A DNA stretch of 64,000 nucleotides from Actinomycetes bacterium (GTDB lineage Bacteria > Actinomycetota > Actinomycetes > S36-B12): the NCBI GenBank assembly GCA_024639145.1, contig JAHEIZ010000009.1, positions 62,001-126,000 on the forward strand. The letters run 5' to 3'. Under the pieces are notes generated by a model. That model ran no database searches, was not told where the DNA came from, and saw only the letters and a list, made by a program, of their open reading frames with translations. Of the stretch, positions 15,213 through 23,606 are shown one piece after another (position 1 is the first letter of the stretch; every line of letters begins with the position of its first letter). The position numbers and the translations under genes were made by a program.

Positions 15213-16847
15213 ATGAGCGAGCAGGATTTCGACATGGAGGTCGACGTCGTCGTCCTGGGCACCGGCGGCGGTGGCCTCACTGCGGCGATGGCCGCTCATG
15301 ACTTCGGGGCCGGAGAGGTCCTGATCCTCGAGAAATTCGGGATGATTGGCGGCACCTCGGCGATGTCGGGCGGCATGCTCTGGATCCCTTTGAATGACCA
15401 GCAGGCCGAGCACGGGGTGGAGGACTCCTTCGAGGAGGTCGTCACCTATGTCGATGGCCTTGCCGATGACGGTCATCTCGAGGCCGAGACCTTCGGAGCC
15501 TTCCTGGAAGAGGGCCCGGAGATGCTGCGCTGGTTCGAGGAGAAGACCCCCGTCAAGCTGCGCCTCTTCGAGGGCTTCCCCGATTACCAGTCGTGGGCCG
15601 AAGGCGCCAAGGAATACGGCAGCCGATCGCTCGACAATGACGTCTTTCCGTTCGTCGAGCTCGGCTCCTGGGCGAAGTGGGTCAACCCACCCAAGACCGG
15701 CTGGCCGCGCCGCACCAGCATGATCGAGGACTATTACTCACCGGGTTTGAGCGAGGAGGAGCTCGCTGACCGCGAGGCACGCGATTGCCGCGGACAGGGC
15801 CAGGCACTCATCGGCTCGCTGCTCAAGGGCGTGCTCGATCGCAACATCCCCCTGCATCGGGAATCACGTGCGCGTCATCTCATTCACGACGGTAATCGTG
15901 TTGTCGGCGTTGTCACCGAGGAAGACGGCAAGACTCTTCGCGTCAAGGCACGCAAGGGCGTCATCATCGCGACCGGCGGCTTCGAATGGAATGAGCGCCT
16001 CGTCAACTCTTTCCTGCGCGGCCCGATGACCGGTCCCGTCAGCGTTCCTGAATGCGAGGGTGATGGCCTGCTCATGGCAATGGAGGTTGGCGCGAGCCTG
16101 GGCAACATGGGCAAGTCGTGGTGGCTGCAGTCGAGCATGGAACTCGCCGCCCACGGCAAGGGCAAGGCCAACTACCTGATCGGCAACTCCGAGCGCACCC
16201 GCCCGCGTGGCATCCTCGTCAATCGCGATGCCAAGCGCTTCGTCAACGAGGCTGCGAACTACAACGCCATCGGGCCCGTGCTGTTCAACTGGGATGCCAA
16301 CAGACATGACTATGTGAACCTGCCGTTCTGGATCATCGTCGACCAGACCTACGTCGATACCTACCGCTTCTTCAACACCACTCAGTCGGGCGTCGCTCCG
16401 CCGTGGGCGACGAGTGCCGACACCATCGAGGAGCTCGGCAACAAGATCGGCATCGACGGCAAGGCTCTCGACCAGACCGTCACGAAGTTCAATGCCGACG
16501 TCGCGAACGGCAAGGACACCGAGTTCGGGCGCGGTGACAACACCTACGACAACTTCTGGGGCGATCGCAATTTCGAAGGAGCCCATCGCACCCTCGGCCC
16601 GATCGAGAACGCGCCGTTCTACGCGGTCAAGATGGAATCTGGCGTGCTGGGCACGTGCGGCGGCCCGCGCATGAACGCCGATGCGCAGGTCATCGACTGG
16701 AATGACAAGCCGATCGACGGTCTCTACATCTGTAGCAATGCAATGTCATCGCCGACTGCTGGCGTGTATGGCGGCGCCGGTGGCACCCTCGGCCCAGGCA
16801 TGACCTTCGGGTTCATCGCAGGTCGCCATGCAGCCATGAAGGGCTAG
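15213..16847 (+). CDS. FAD-dependent dehydrogenase (3-ketosteroid dehydrogenase / fumarate-reductase-like)
   Basis: A 544-residue flavoprotein. The start ATG 15213 follows a CGAGGAGAG Shine-Dalgarno. The FAD-binding Rossmann motif is VVVLGTGGGGLTAAMAAHDF (about 11-30), followed by GGTSAMSGGMLWIP, and the C-terminal FAD loop is YGGAGGTLGPGMTFGFIAGRHA. This layout matches KstD and related FAD_binding_2 enzymes, which introduce double bonds next to a ketone or reduce enoates. The exact substrate is not determinable; control by a dedicated TetR regulator suggests an inducible catabolic step. There are no other steroid-degradation genes nearby. Confidence 0.82.
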   Translation: MSEQDFDMEVDVVVLGTGGGGLTAAMAAHDFGAGEVLILEKFGMIGGTSAMSGGMLWIPLNDQQAEHGVEDSFEEVVTYVDGLADDGHLEAETFGAFLEEGPEMLRWFEEKTPVKLRLFEGFPDYQSWAEGAKEYGSRSLDNDVFPFVELGSWAKWVNPPKTGWPRRTSMIEDYYSPGLSEEELADREARDCRGQGQALIGSLLKGVLDRNIPLHRESRARHLIHDGNRVVGVVTEEDGKTLRVKARKGVIIATGGFEWNERLVNSFLRGPMTGPVSVPECEGDGLLMAMEVGASLGNMGKSWWLQSSMELAAHGKGKANYLIGNSERTRPRGILVNRDAKRFVNEAANYNAIGPVLFNWDANRHDYVNLPFWIIVDQTYVDTYRFFNTTQSGVAPPWATSADTIEELGNKIGIDGKALDQTVTKFNADVANGKDTEFGRGDNTYDNFWGDRNFEGAHRTLGPIENAPFYAVKMESGVLGTCGGPRMNADAQVIDWNDKPIDGLYICSNAMSSPTAGVYGGAGGTLGPGMTFGFIAGRHAAMKG

Positions 16848-16863
16848 CCGACGCCCGATCAGC

Positions 16864-16899
16864 AGCGAAGCCCCGGTCCTTGCGGACCGGGGCTTCGCT
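16864..16899. terminator. Bidirectional terminator hairpin
   Basis: AGCGAAGCCCCGGTCC and GGACCGGGGCTTCGCT are perfect 16-bp arms with a TTGC loop. It sits between the convergent flavoprotein and phosphatase genes and likely serves both. Confidence 0.85.
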
Positions 16900-16919
16900 T
16901 GTCGACGCTGAATAAGTGC

Positions 16920-17720
16920 CTACGGGAGGTAGTACATCGGGTTCGGGAGAAGGAATCCGCGCCCGAGCGCACCATGGGACATGTCACTGATCTGATCGCC
17001 CACGCTCGGTCCGATCTTCCAGCCTTTCTCGATGAGTGCCTGTCGCTGGTCGGCCTTGCGATCGCCGGCATTCTGCGTGTTCCCGACAGGGTCGAGAATC
17101 AAGGCGGAGTAACCAGTGATCCCTGACTTCGCGAGACACGACTCAGTCACGGCACGGGAGTTCTCGCTGCGACCGGTGATGAGGAAAGCCGTGACACCGA
17201 GGCGCTTGAACGCGTCGAAGAGGGCGACAGTTGCCTTGATCGGGGGAGTCGTGCAGTTCGAATTCGCGGTGTTCGACGCAGCACTGTCATAGCTGAAGGG
17301 AACAGCGAGAGTTGAGATCCACTCGTAGTTGCTCAGCAAGGTTTCGTCGATGTCGAACACGGCTGCCGCCTTGCAGGCCTTGACCTTTGCTGGCTTCTGG
17401 GATCCGCAAGCTCTGTTGACCCAATTCTTGGTCCAGCTCAGGGCGGCCTTGGTGACAGACGATTGATCGATGGCTGCCTGACCTGAGGTGTAGTAGGCAC
17501 TCACCTGAGGTGCAGCGTACGAGCCAATGTTCCAGGCGGCTGTCACCTCGAGGGAGGGCAGATTCTGGCTGGTGCCGATGATCACCTTGCCGGCACTGAG
17601 CGCGGGCCCAGGATCGACCGGCACTGTTGCAGCGATAGCCGAGGTAGTGGGTATCGCGAGTGCCAGGAGCGCGACGACACCGACGACAGTGCGCCGCGAG
17701 TGACCGGATGCGAAAGCCAT
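16920..17720 (-). CDS. Exported HAD-type acid phosphatase (class B/C-like)
   Basis: A 266-residue secreted phosphatase. ATG 17720 is chosen because CATCAT (17727-17732) lies 6 nt upstream and a twin-Arg-like SRR plus hydrophobic signal segment follows (about 9-30). HAD motif I is VFDIDETLLSN with the nucleophile Asp near residue 122; motif II is FLITGRSE; a later Lys and the GDQISDMSHG acid motif complete the active site. Relatives hydrolyse phosphomonoesters outside the cytoplasm, for phosphate scavenging. There is no phosphate-regulon site I can identify. Confidence 0.82.
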   Translation of the reverse strand: MAFASGHSRRTVVGVVALLALAIPTTSAIAATVPVDPGPALSAGKVIIGTSQNLPSLEVTAAWNIGSYAAPQVSAYYTSGQAAIDQSSVTKAALSWTKNWVNRACGSQKPAKVKACKAAAVFDIDETLLSNYEWISTLAVPFSYDSAASNTANSNCTTPPIKATVALFDAFKRLGVTAFLITGRSENSRAVTESCLAKSGITGYSALILDPVGNTQNAGDRKADQRQALIEKGWKIGPSVGDQISDMSHGALGRGFLLPNPMYYLP

Positions 17721-17744
17721 ACGCCGATGATGGCACACCTGCAT

Positions 17745-18185
17745 TCAGGCTTTCGCGAGCTTCTTCGCCATCTTCTTGATCGAGGTAGTGAAGCCCTGGC
17801 GCGCGGCGGCACCCACGGGGGTGGCGAGGAATTGAGGGAGAACCGGTACGTGAACATCCTCGAACCAATTCAAGGTGCATGAACGTGGGCCGGTCGATCT
17901 GACTGAGAGCTCGACAGTGCCGGTGAGCACCGGGCCAAGCTTGGTCACGTGAACAGTCATGGCCTCCGCGTCGAGCGAATCAATGCGCATGCGATCTGGC
18001 AATGCAAGTGGCTTGATGCCGGAGGTAGCGGTGAACTCGGTACCTGCACCGCCATTTCCGCTGTGAATGACGACCTTGGTGAGCGGCACCCAATCCTCGT
18101 GCGCCTTCCAGTCGATCAACTCAGCGAACACGACATCGGCAGGTAGATCGAGGGTGCGGGTAACGGTGAACTGCACGCGGGCCAT
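17745..18185 (-). CDS. SRPBCC / polyketide-cyclase-like protein
   Basis: A 146-residue helix-grip protein (FTVTRTLDLPADVVFAELID start, then WVPLTKVVIH, then LNWFEDVHVP). Such folds bind hydrophobic ligands or act as coupling factors; the ligand is unknown. GACACT (18192-18197) lies 6 nt before ATG 18185, so it has its own likely leaderless promoter. The stop is 24 bp from the phosphatase start. Confidence 0.72.
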   Translation of the reverse strand: MARVQFTVTRTLDLPADVVFAELIDWKAHEDWVPLTKVVIHSGNGGAGTEFTATSGIKPLALPDRMRIDSLDAEAMTVHVTKLGPVLTGTVELSVRSTGPRSCTLNWFEDVHVPVLPQFLATPVGAAARQGFTTSIKKMAKKLAKA

Positions 18186-18232
18186 GACATAAGTGTCTCT
18201 CGCCCTGGCTGATCCTGCTCGTCAGCGGTCGT

Positions 18233-18712
18233 TCACTCGCCTTCGTAGGCGCGACGCAGGCCCTCGACATCGATCTTGACCATCTCGAGCATTGCCTGCA
18301 TGGCACGGCGAGCGCCATCGGGGTCGGGACCGCCCAGGTATTCGCCCAACTGCTGAGGGATCACCTGCCATGAAAGCCCGAAGCGATCCTTCAGCCAGCC
18401 GCACTGACTCTCGGTGCCGCCACCGGCCAGCAGTGCATCCCAGTAGTAATCAGTTTCGGCCTGGTCGGCGCAGTTGATGGAGAAGGACACCGCTTCGGTG
18501 AAGGTAAACATCGGCCCGCCATTGATGCCAGCGAACGGGCGACCGTCGAGGGTGAAGTTGACGACGAGGGGCTCACCTTCAGTGGTGCTCGGATTGTCGG
18601 CGGCGGCAGCATGCTCACCGTCGACGCTGCTGTTCGGGAAGATCGAGGCATAGAACCGAGCGGCTTCGAGAGCATTGCCGTCGAACCAGAGATTGGGGGT
18701 GATTGCGCTCAT
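18233..18712 (-). CDS. PhnB-like VOC-superfamily protein
   Basis: A 159-residue protein starting MSAITPNLWFDGNALEAARF with FYASIFPNSS, and later WDALLAGGGTESQCGWLKDRFGLSW split by a turn. This is the 3-demethylubiquinone-methyltransferase-like (PhnB) branch of the VOC fold. Its biochemical role is not known. TAGCAT (18719-18724) lies 6 nt before ATG 18712 and overlaps the divergent promoter of the next gene, another PhnB-like protein. Confidence 0.78.
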   Translation of the reverse strand: MSAITPNLWFDGNALEAARFYASIFPNSSVDGEHAAAADNPSTTEGEPLVVNFTLDGRPFAGINGGPMFTFTEAVSFSINCADQAETDYYWDALLAGGGTESQCGWLKDRFGLSWQVIPQQLGEYLGGPDPDGARRAMQAMLEMVKIDVEGLRRAYEGE

Positions 18713-18718
18713 GCGGCG

Positions 18719-18728
18719 ATGCTAGCGT
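18719..18728. promoter_or_regulatory. Overlapping divergent -10 elements
   Basis: The minus-strand TAGCAT (18719-18724) and plus-strand TAGCGT (18723-18728) share the central TA. One would drive the leaderless gene at 18712; the other would start transcription near 18735 for the gene at 18756, which has a GAGGGA Shine-Dalgarno. Confidence 0.5.
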
Positions 18729-18755
18729 CGTGCCACCGAACTCGAGGGAGCATCC

Positions 18756-19172
18756 ATGGCACGCGCGAACATCTACCTGAACTTTCAAGGAAATACCGAG
18801 CAGGCTTTCGAGTTCTATCGTTCAGTCTTTGGCGGTGAATTCCTCGCGGTTCAGCGCATGCGTGACATGCCGGCATTCGAGCTGCCGGAGCACGAGAAGG
18901 ATCTTCTTATGCACATCGCGCTGCCCTTGCCAGGCGAATCCGTGCTCATGGGAACTGACTTTGTCGAGTCCATGGGGCACAAGCTCGTGCAAGGAAACAA
19001 CTTCAGCATCAGCCTTGAGCTTGACACCTTGGCCGAGACGGAGCGGATCTTCGCCGCGCTGAGCGAGGGTGGCAGCGACATCACTCCTCTGGAGAAGATG
19101 TTCTGGGGCGCCTACTGGTCCTCCTTCCTGGATCGCTTCGGCGTTCGCTGGATGGTCAGCTTCACCGAATAG
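18756..19172 (+). CDS. PhnB-like VOC-superfamily protein
   Basis: A 138-residue protein with YLNFQGNTEQAFEFYRSVFG at the N-terminus and FWGAYWSSFLDRFGVRWMVS at the C-terminus, again PhnB-type VOC. It carries a GAGGGA Shine-Dalgarno. The following rRNA methylase gene starts on the next base after its stop, so the two are co-transcribed. It is a distant paralogue of the divergent neighbour. Function is unknown. Confidence 0.8.
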   Translation: MARANIYLNFQGNTEQAFEFYRSVFGGEFLAVQRMRDMPAFELPEHEKDLLMHIALPLPGESVLMGTDFVESMGHKLVQGNNFSISLELDTLAETERIFAALSEGGSDITPLEKMFWGAYWSSFLDRFGVRWMVSFTE

Positions 19173-20009
19173 ATGCCTACATTTCAGATCGAGGATCCTG
19201 CTGATCCTCGGCTCTCCGACTACACGGGCCTGACTGACGTCGCTCGACGCTCGAAGCACGAGCCCTCCCTCGGCATCTACATAGCCGAGAGCGAGACAGT
19301 GATTCGTATTGCAGTCGAGGCGGGGCATCGGGTGAAGTCATTACTGATGGCGGATCGCTGGGCAGAGCCACTCGCGGATCTTCTCTTCGGAATCGGAGCC
19401 GGCGAGTTCGGGGAAATTCCGCTCTACATCGCGGACTACCCGACGCTCGAGCAGGTCACCGGATTCAATGTTCATCGTGGCGCCCTCGCGGCGATCTATC
19501 GACCCTCCCCGCCAAGCCTCGAGGAACTCCTGGATTCGCTGGAGGGCATCGCCTCTCCGCGCATCGCGATTCTCGACGGCCTGGTCAATCACACGAATGT
19601 CGGCGCGATCTTTCGCTCCGCGGCAGCGCTCGGCGCCGATGCCGTTCTCGTCTCGCCCACGTGCGCTGACCCGCTCTACCGCCGCAGTATCCGTGTCTCG
19701 ATGGGCACCGTGTTCCAGGTGCCGTGGACTCGATTCGATACGTACGCCGATCTTGGAGCACTTCTCCAGTCGCGGGGATACTCGGTAGCCGCGCTTGCGC
19801 TGAGTGATGACTCCGTCGACATCGAGCAATACGCCTCATCATCACCCTCGCGACTTGCCCTGATCCTCGGCACCGAGGGCACAGGCATCAGCTCAGAGGC
19901 AACAGCGATCTGCGAGGTGGTCGTCCGTATCCCCATGCGGGGCGACGTCGATTCCCTCAATGTGGCCGCTGCCTCGGCGGTCGCTTTCTGGGCACTTCGC
20001 CCGCGCTAA
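19173..20009 (+). CDS. SpoU/TrmH-family rRNA 2'-O-methyltransferase
   Basis: A 278-residue SPOUT methylase. The N-terminal substrate-binding domain covers about 1-105; the SpoU knot has NHTNVGAIFRSAAALGADAV (motif 1), LILGTEGTGIS (motif 2) and IPMRGDVDSLNVAAASAVAF (motif 3). It would methylate a ribose in 23S rRNA or tRNA with S-adenosylmethionine. The exact target cannot be read from sequence. The start abuts the previous stop. Confidence 0.9.
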   Translation: MPTFQIEDPADPRLSDYTGLTDVARRSKHEPSLGIYIAESETVIRIAVEAGHRVKSLLMADRWAEPLADLLFGIGAGEFGEIPLYIADYPTLEQVTGFNVHRGALAAIYRPSPPSLEELLDSLEGIASPRIAILDGLVNHTNVGAIFRSAAALGADAVLVSPTCADPLYRRSIRVSMGTVFQVPWTRFDTYADLGALLQSRGYSVAALALSDDSVDIEQYASSSPSRLALILGTEGTGISSEATAICEVVVRIPMRGDVDSLNVAAASAVAFWALRPR

Positions 20010-20094
20010 CCGATTTTGCGGCTCCATGCGGATATCTTGGGGCGAGCGCGACCACCTCGGCGTGCACGAAGTACGAATGAACTGAGGAGTTCGC

Positions 20095-20463
20095 ATGTCA
20101 AACAACCAGGGCGTGCAGCGCCCCTTCGGCGTCACGCTCATCATGATCCTGATCGTGATCAACGGCATCCTGACGGTTATCAGCGGCGTGATCAGCGCAC
20201 TGATGCTGCGCGATGACATCAACATCGTCTACTCGTTGATCCTGATCATCCTCGGCCTGATCTACCTGGCCGTCGCCGGAGCGCTGGGCCGCGGAAATCG
20301 CGCAGCGCGCATGCTCATCGCGGTCGTGACCGTGCTGATGCTTATCGTCGGCATTCTTGGCCTGTTCTCGGGCAACGTCATCACCGCGATCGTGCAGATC
20401 GCCATCTCGGTGATCATTCTGCTCGTGCTCTTCAGCCGTAAGGCCTCGGCCTTCTTCGGATAA
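20095..20463 (+). CDS. Small four-helix membrane protein
   Basis: A 122-residue integral membrane protein with four hydrophobic segments (about 12-35, 45-62, 70-90, 95-115) and only short polar termini. GAGG precedes ATG 20095 with good spacing. There is a GRGNRAAR loop between helices 2 and 3. I do not recognise a functional family; it resembles uncharacterised actinobacterial membrane proteins. A terminator hairpin follows. Confidence 0.75.
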   Translation: MSNNQGVQRPFGVTLIMILIVINGILTVISGVISALMLRDDINIVYSLILIILGLIYLAVAGALGRGNRAARMLIAVVTVLMLIVGILGLFSGNVITAIVQIAISVIILLVLFSRKASAFFG

Positions 20464-20472
20464 GTCGCTCAG

Positions 20473-20510
20473 GTGAAGGGCCGGTGGATGCGAATCCATC
20501 GGCCCTTCAC
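20473..20510 (+). terminator. Terminator hairpin
   Basis: GTGAAGGGCCGGTGGAT pairs with ATCCATCGGCCCTTCAC around a GCGA loop, with one G-U pair. It separates the small membrane protein from corA. Confidence 0.75.
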
Positions 20511-20543
20511 CATGTCGTCACTCATCTGCGCCACAATGGCAAC

Positions 20544-21566
20544 ATGATCCGCGGACTCGGGCTCTACACGCCCTCAGAGGCGATCGACATCATGGATGTC
20601 CGAAATTGGGAAGAGCCCGGCGACGGTCCGGTCGAGGACAAGCTGCTCTCGGTCAAGAATCGGTGCGCAGACCTCCCGGGATCATTCGTATGGATCGGGC
20701 TCTTCGAGCCGACCAAGGCCGAGCTCGAGATCATCGCTGACACGTTTTCGCTCGATCACCTTCTCGTGGAGGATGCCGCGAACCCTGCTCAGCGACCGAA
20801 ATTCGAGCTTGATCGCAAGGGCCGCGGGCTCGTGATCCTGAAGATCCTCGACTACGTCGAGAGCACCTCCGACGTGAACACCGGTCAGCTGGCCGTCTTC
20901 ATCGGCGCTGATTACGTCATCACCGTGCGATTCGGCCAGATCGGTGATCTCCGCAGTATCCGCTCGAGAATCCAGTCGAGCCCGAATCTCCGGGAGATTG
21001 GGCCCCTGGGGGTTCTCTACGCGTTGATGGACTCCATCGTCGACGGATACGTCTCGGTGTCGGAGGAGGTCTCCGTCGACATCGAGAACCTCGAGACCCA
21101 GGTGTTCTCCAAGGACTACTCCTCGAGCAGCGTCGACCAGATCTACCGTCTCAAGCGCGAGAACGTGGAGATCCGTCGTGCGACGAATCCGCTGACGCCT
21201 CTTGCGCAGCACCTCACCGCGCGGCAGGTGACGTGGGTCCCGTCGGAGCTCGATGGCTACTTCCGCGACATCGGAGACCACATTCTTCGTGTCTCCGATG
21301 CAGTGGAATCCTCCGACAATCTGTTGATGACCCTTCTGATGGCTTCAACCTCATTGCAGGATCTTCAGCAGAACCAGGACATGCGCAAGATCTCTGGCTG
21401 GGTTGCGATTGCCGCAGTGCCCACGATGATCGCTGGTATTTACGGCATGAACTTCGACAACATGCCGGAGCTCCACCAGCCGTGGGGATATCCGGCTGTT
21501 CTCGCCCTGATGGGCGGTTCGTGTTTTGCGATCTATCGGGCCTTCAAGAGATCCGGCTGGCTCTGA
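20544..21566 (+). CDS. corA: CorA-family magnesium/divalent cation channel
   Basis: A 340-residue CorA-type channel. The signature YGMNFDNMPEL (about 300-310) follows the first transmembrane helix, with the second helix at the C-terminus. The large N-terminal domain is cytoplasmic. Pentameric CorA proteins import Mg2+, sometimes Co2+/Ni2+, driven by membrane potential. The start ATG 20544 is preferred: CACAAT (20532-20537) is exactly 6 nt upstream, and the reading frame upstream overlaps the terminator hairpin. Confidence 0.92.
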   Translation: MIRGLGLYTPSEAIDIMDVRNWEEPGDGPVEDKLLSVKNRCADLPGSFVWIGLFEPTKAELEIIADTFSLDHLLVEDAANPAQRPKFELDRKGRGLVILKILDYVESTSDVNTGQLAVFIGADYVITVRFGQIGDLRSIRSRIQSSPNLREIGPLGVLYALMDSIVDGYVSVSEEVSVDIENLETQVFSKDYSSSSVDQIYRLKRENVEIRRATNPLTPLAQHLTARQVTWVPSELDGYFRDIGDHILRVSDAVESSDNLLMTLLMASTSLQDLQQNQDMRKISGWVAIAAVPTMIAGIYGMNFDNMPELHQPWGYPAVLALMGGSCFAIYRAFKRSGWL

Positions 21567-21576
21567 ACTCGACTGC

Positions 21577-21942
21577 CTAGATCAGCAGGCGCGAGATTTC
21601 CTTGAGTCGCTTGGTGTCGAGGGTGAACCATGCCCACGTGCCGCGCTGCTCGCGATTGAGTACGCCGGCCGCGGTGAGCACACGCAGATGATGGCTGACA
21701 GTTGGTTGGCTGAGCCCCAGGGCATCGGTGAGATCGCAGACGCACGCCTCGCAGTTCGCGCTCGAGCGGATCAGCGAGATCAACTGAAGTCGAGCGGGAT
21801 CCGCGACGGCCTTGAGGAGCACGGCGAGATCCTCAGCATTCTCACGACTCATGGGCTCGGTCACGCCGGGCGCGCAGCAGGCCTGGGTGGGGGTGGCGAG
21901 TGGCAGATCAGCGAGCACTCGCGGACGAGTCTTAGTTGCCAT
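21577..21942 (-). CDS. arsR: ArsR-family arsenic-responsive repressor
   Basis: A 121-residue winged-helix repressor. The metal-binding helix reads NCEACVCDLTDALG and the DNA-recognition helix LSQPTVSHHLRVL. An extra Cys pair (QACCAPG, about 21-22) near the N-terminus could form a three- or four-Cys As(III) site, as in several non-enterobacterial ArsR proteins. An AGGGG Shine-Dalgarno precedes ATG 21942. It is divergent from arsI-acr3-arsC, and an inverted repeat (21979-21998) between them is the likely operator. Confidence 0.9.
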   Translation of the reverse strand: MATKTRPRVLADLPLATPTQACCAPGVTEPMSRENAEDLAVLLKAVADPARLQLISLIRSSANCEACVCDLTDALGLSQPTVSHHLRVLTAAGVLNREQRGTWAWFTLDTKRLKEISRLLI

Positions 21943-21978
21943 GTCAGCCCCTGTTCACCGAATGATCATTTCATTGAC

Positions 21979-21998
21979 GCATGTCTATATTGACATGC
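21979..21998. promoter_or_regulatory. Putative ArsR operator
   Basis: GCATGTC-TATATT-GACATGC: perfect 7-bp arms around a 6-bp AT-rich spacer, placed between arsR and arsI. Size and layout fit an ArsR/SmtB operator. A further AATGATCATT palindrome lies at 21961-21970. Confidence 0.65.
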
Positions 21999-22044
21999 AT
22001 CGATGTATTTGGCAAGGATGAGGCATCGTCCACAGGAGGTCCCT

Positions 22045-22503
22045 ATGTCTCGCGTGCAGCTCGCCCTCAACGTCTCGAATCTCGAGGCATCCATCGAGTT
22101 CTACTCGAAGATGTTCGGCGTGCAGCCGCAGAAGCTGCGCCCGGGCTACGCGAACTTCTCGATCAGTGAGCCTCCGCTCAAGCTGGTGCTGATCGAAACG
22201 CCCGATGAAGTGCGCGGCAACGGCGCTGCCGGTGCGCTCAACCACCTTGGTGTCGAGGTCGATTCCATTGATGACGTGAACTCGGCTGCGCTTCGCCTCA
22301 CCGAGCAGGGCATGGCCACGCTCGAGGAGCGCGGCACCGATTGCTGCTACGCGATCCAGGACAAGGTGTGGGTACATGACCCCGCCGGTGCGCCGTGGGA
22401 GTTCTACACCGTCACCGACGACAACCCGGCCGGCACGAGCACGCTCACCTCACTGAAGCTCGCCGAGACCGGTGGCGCCTGCTGCGCACCGGGCCAGTGC
22501 TGA
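22045..22503 (+). CDS. arsI: ArsI-type C-As lyase (ArsI/CadI glyoxalase family)
   Basis: A 152-residue VOC-fold dioxygenase that in characterised ArsI enzymes cleaves the carbon-arsenic bond of trivalent organoarsenicals using Fe(II) and O2. Candidate metal ligands Q5 (MSRVQLAL), H67 (LNHLGVEV) and E119 (PWEFYTV) are present, as is the vicinal Cys pair C100-C101 (TDCCYAIQ) needed to bind the arsenical; a CCAPGQC tail may add thiols. A CAGGAGGT Shine-Dalgarno fixes ATG 22045. The stop overlaps acr3 (TGATG). CadI of mycobacteria is a close relative, so cadmium induction is also possible. Confidence 0.85.
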   Translation: MSRVQLALNVSNLEASIEFYSKMFGVQPQKLRPGYANFSISEPPLKLVLIETPDEVRGNGAAGALNHLGVEVDSIDDVNSAALRLTEQGMATLEERGTDCCYAIQDKVWVHDPAGAPWEFYTVTDDNPAGTSTLTSLKLAETGGACCAPGQC

Positions 22504-23606
22504 TGGCGCAGTCTGCTCAGCTCGATCAGGAGGAGGCCGCTGTCATCGGGCGACTGTCGACACTTGATCGATTCCTGCCGATCTGGATCGGCATTGCCAT
22601 GGTTCTCGGTTTATTGCTCGGTCGCATGCTGCCGGGAATGCAGGGCGCACTCGACTCGGTGAAGGTCGATCAGACCAGCCTGCCGATAGCCATCGGCCTG
22701 ATGGCGATGATGTACCCGGTTCTGGCGCGCGTGAAGTATGAAGAGATGGGTCACCTCGCTGGTGATCGCCGGATGCTGGGCCTCTCGCTCGTCATGAACT
22801 GGATCGTGGGCCCTGCGCTGATGTTCGCGCTGGCGTGGATCTTCCTGCCCGATAATCCAGCATTTCGCACCGGCCTGATCGTGATCGGGCTCGCGCGCTG
22901 CATTGCCATGGTGCTGATCTGGAATGACCTCGCCTGTGGTGATCGCGAGGCTGGTGCCCTGCTCGTCGCCATCAACTCGGTGTTCCAGATTCTCGGATAC
23001 GCACTTCTCGGCACCTTCTATCTCGCGATCCTGCCCGGCTGGCTCGGGCTCGATACGCAGAACGTCGAGTTCTCGACCTGGCTGATCACCAAGGCCGTGC
23101 TGGTGTTCCTTGGCATCCCTCTGGTGGCGGGTTACCTCACGCGTCGCATCGGCGTCGCGAAGAAGGGTCGTGAGTGGTACGACAACGTGTTCGCGCCGAA
23201 GATCGCGCCGATCGCACTGTGGGGTCTGCTCTTCACCATCGTGATCCTGTTCGCCCTGCAGGGCAACACCATTACCGGTGACCCGGCCGCAGTGGTGAAG
23301 ATTGCCGTTCCGCTGATCATCTACTTCGCGATCATGTGGTTCGTCAGCATGGCCGCGTCACGAGCGCTGGGCCTGAGCTACCCGCGGTCAGCGACCGTCT
23401 CGTTTACCGCGGCGGGAAATAACTTCGAGCTCGCCATCGCGGTCTGCATCGCGGTATGGGGTGTCACGTCGGGCGAGGCTCTCACCGGTGTCATCGGCCC
23501 ACTGATTGAGGTGCCCGCCCTCGTGGCCCTCGTCTACGTCTCCCTCTGGCTCCGCAGGAAGTGGAGCTGGGGTTCACCCTCGCCGATCAGTCAGGATGTG
23601 TCGTGA
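22503..23606 (+). CDS. acr3: Arsenite efflux permease Acr3
   Basis: A 367-residue ten-helix carrier of the BART superfamily that expels As(III) by proton antiport. Diagnostic segments include ARCIAMVLIWNDLACGDREA with the conserved Cys in helix 4, and FTAAGNNFELAIAVCIAVWG in the C-terminal half. ATG 22503 shares a base with the arsI stop. Its own stop shares a base with the arsC start, so the three genes are one translationally coupled unit. Confidence 0.93.
   Translation: MAQSAQLDQEEAAVIGRLSTLDRFLPIWIGIAMVLGLLLGRMLPGMQGALDSVKVDQTSLPIAIGLMAMMYPVLARVKYEEMGHLAGDRRMLGLSLVMNWIVGPALMFALAWIFLPDNPAFRTGLIVIGLARCIAMVLIWNDLACGDREAGALLVAINSVFQILGYALLGTFYLAILPGWLGLDTQNVEFSTWLITKAVLVFLGIPLVAGYLTRRIGVAKKGREWYDNVFAPKIAPIALWGLLFTIVILFALQGNTITGDPAAVVKIAVPLIIYFAIMWFVSMAASRALGLSYPRSATVSFTAAGNNFELAIAVCIAVWGVTSGEALTGVIGPLIEVPALVALVYVSLWLRRKWSWGSPSPISQDVS

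Noticed and set aside
16118-16309. Several 60-180 codon frames inside the flavoprotein, clpC, ppc and nadB genes
   Set aside because: Shadows of strongly supported genes; Arg/Ser/Pro-rich translations without motifs or start signals.
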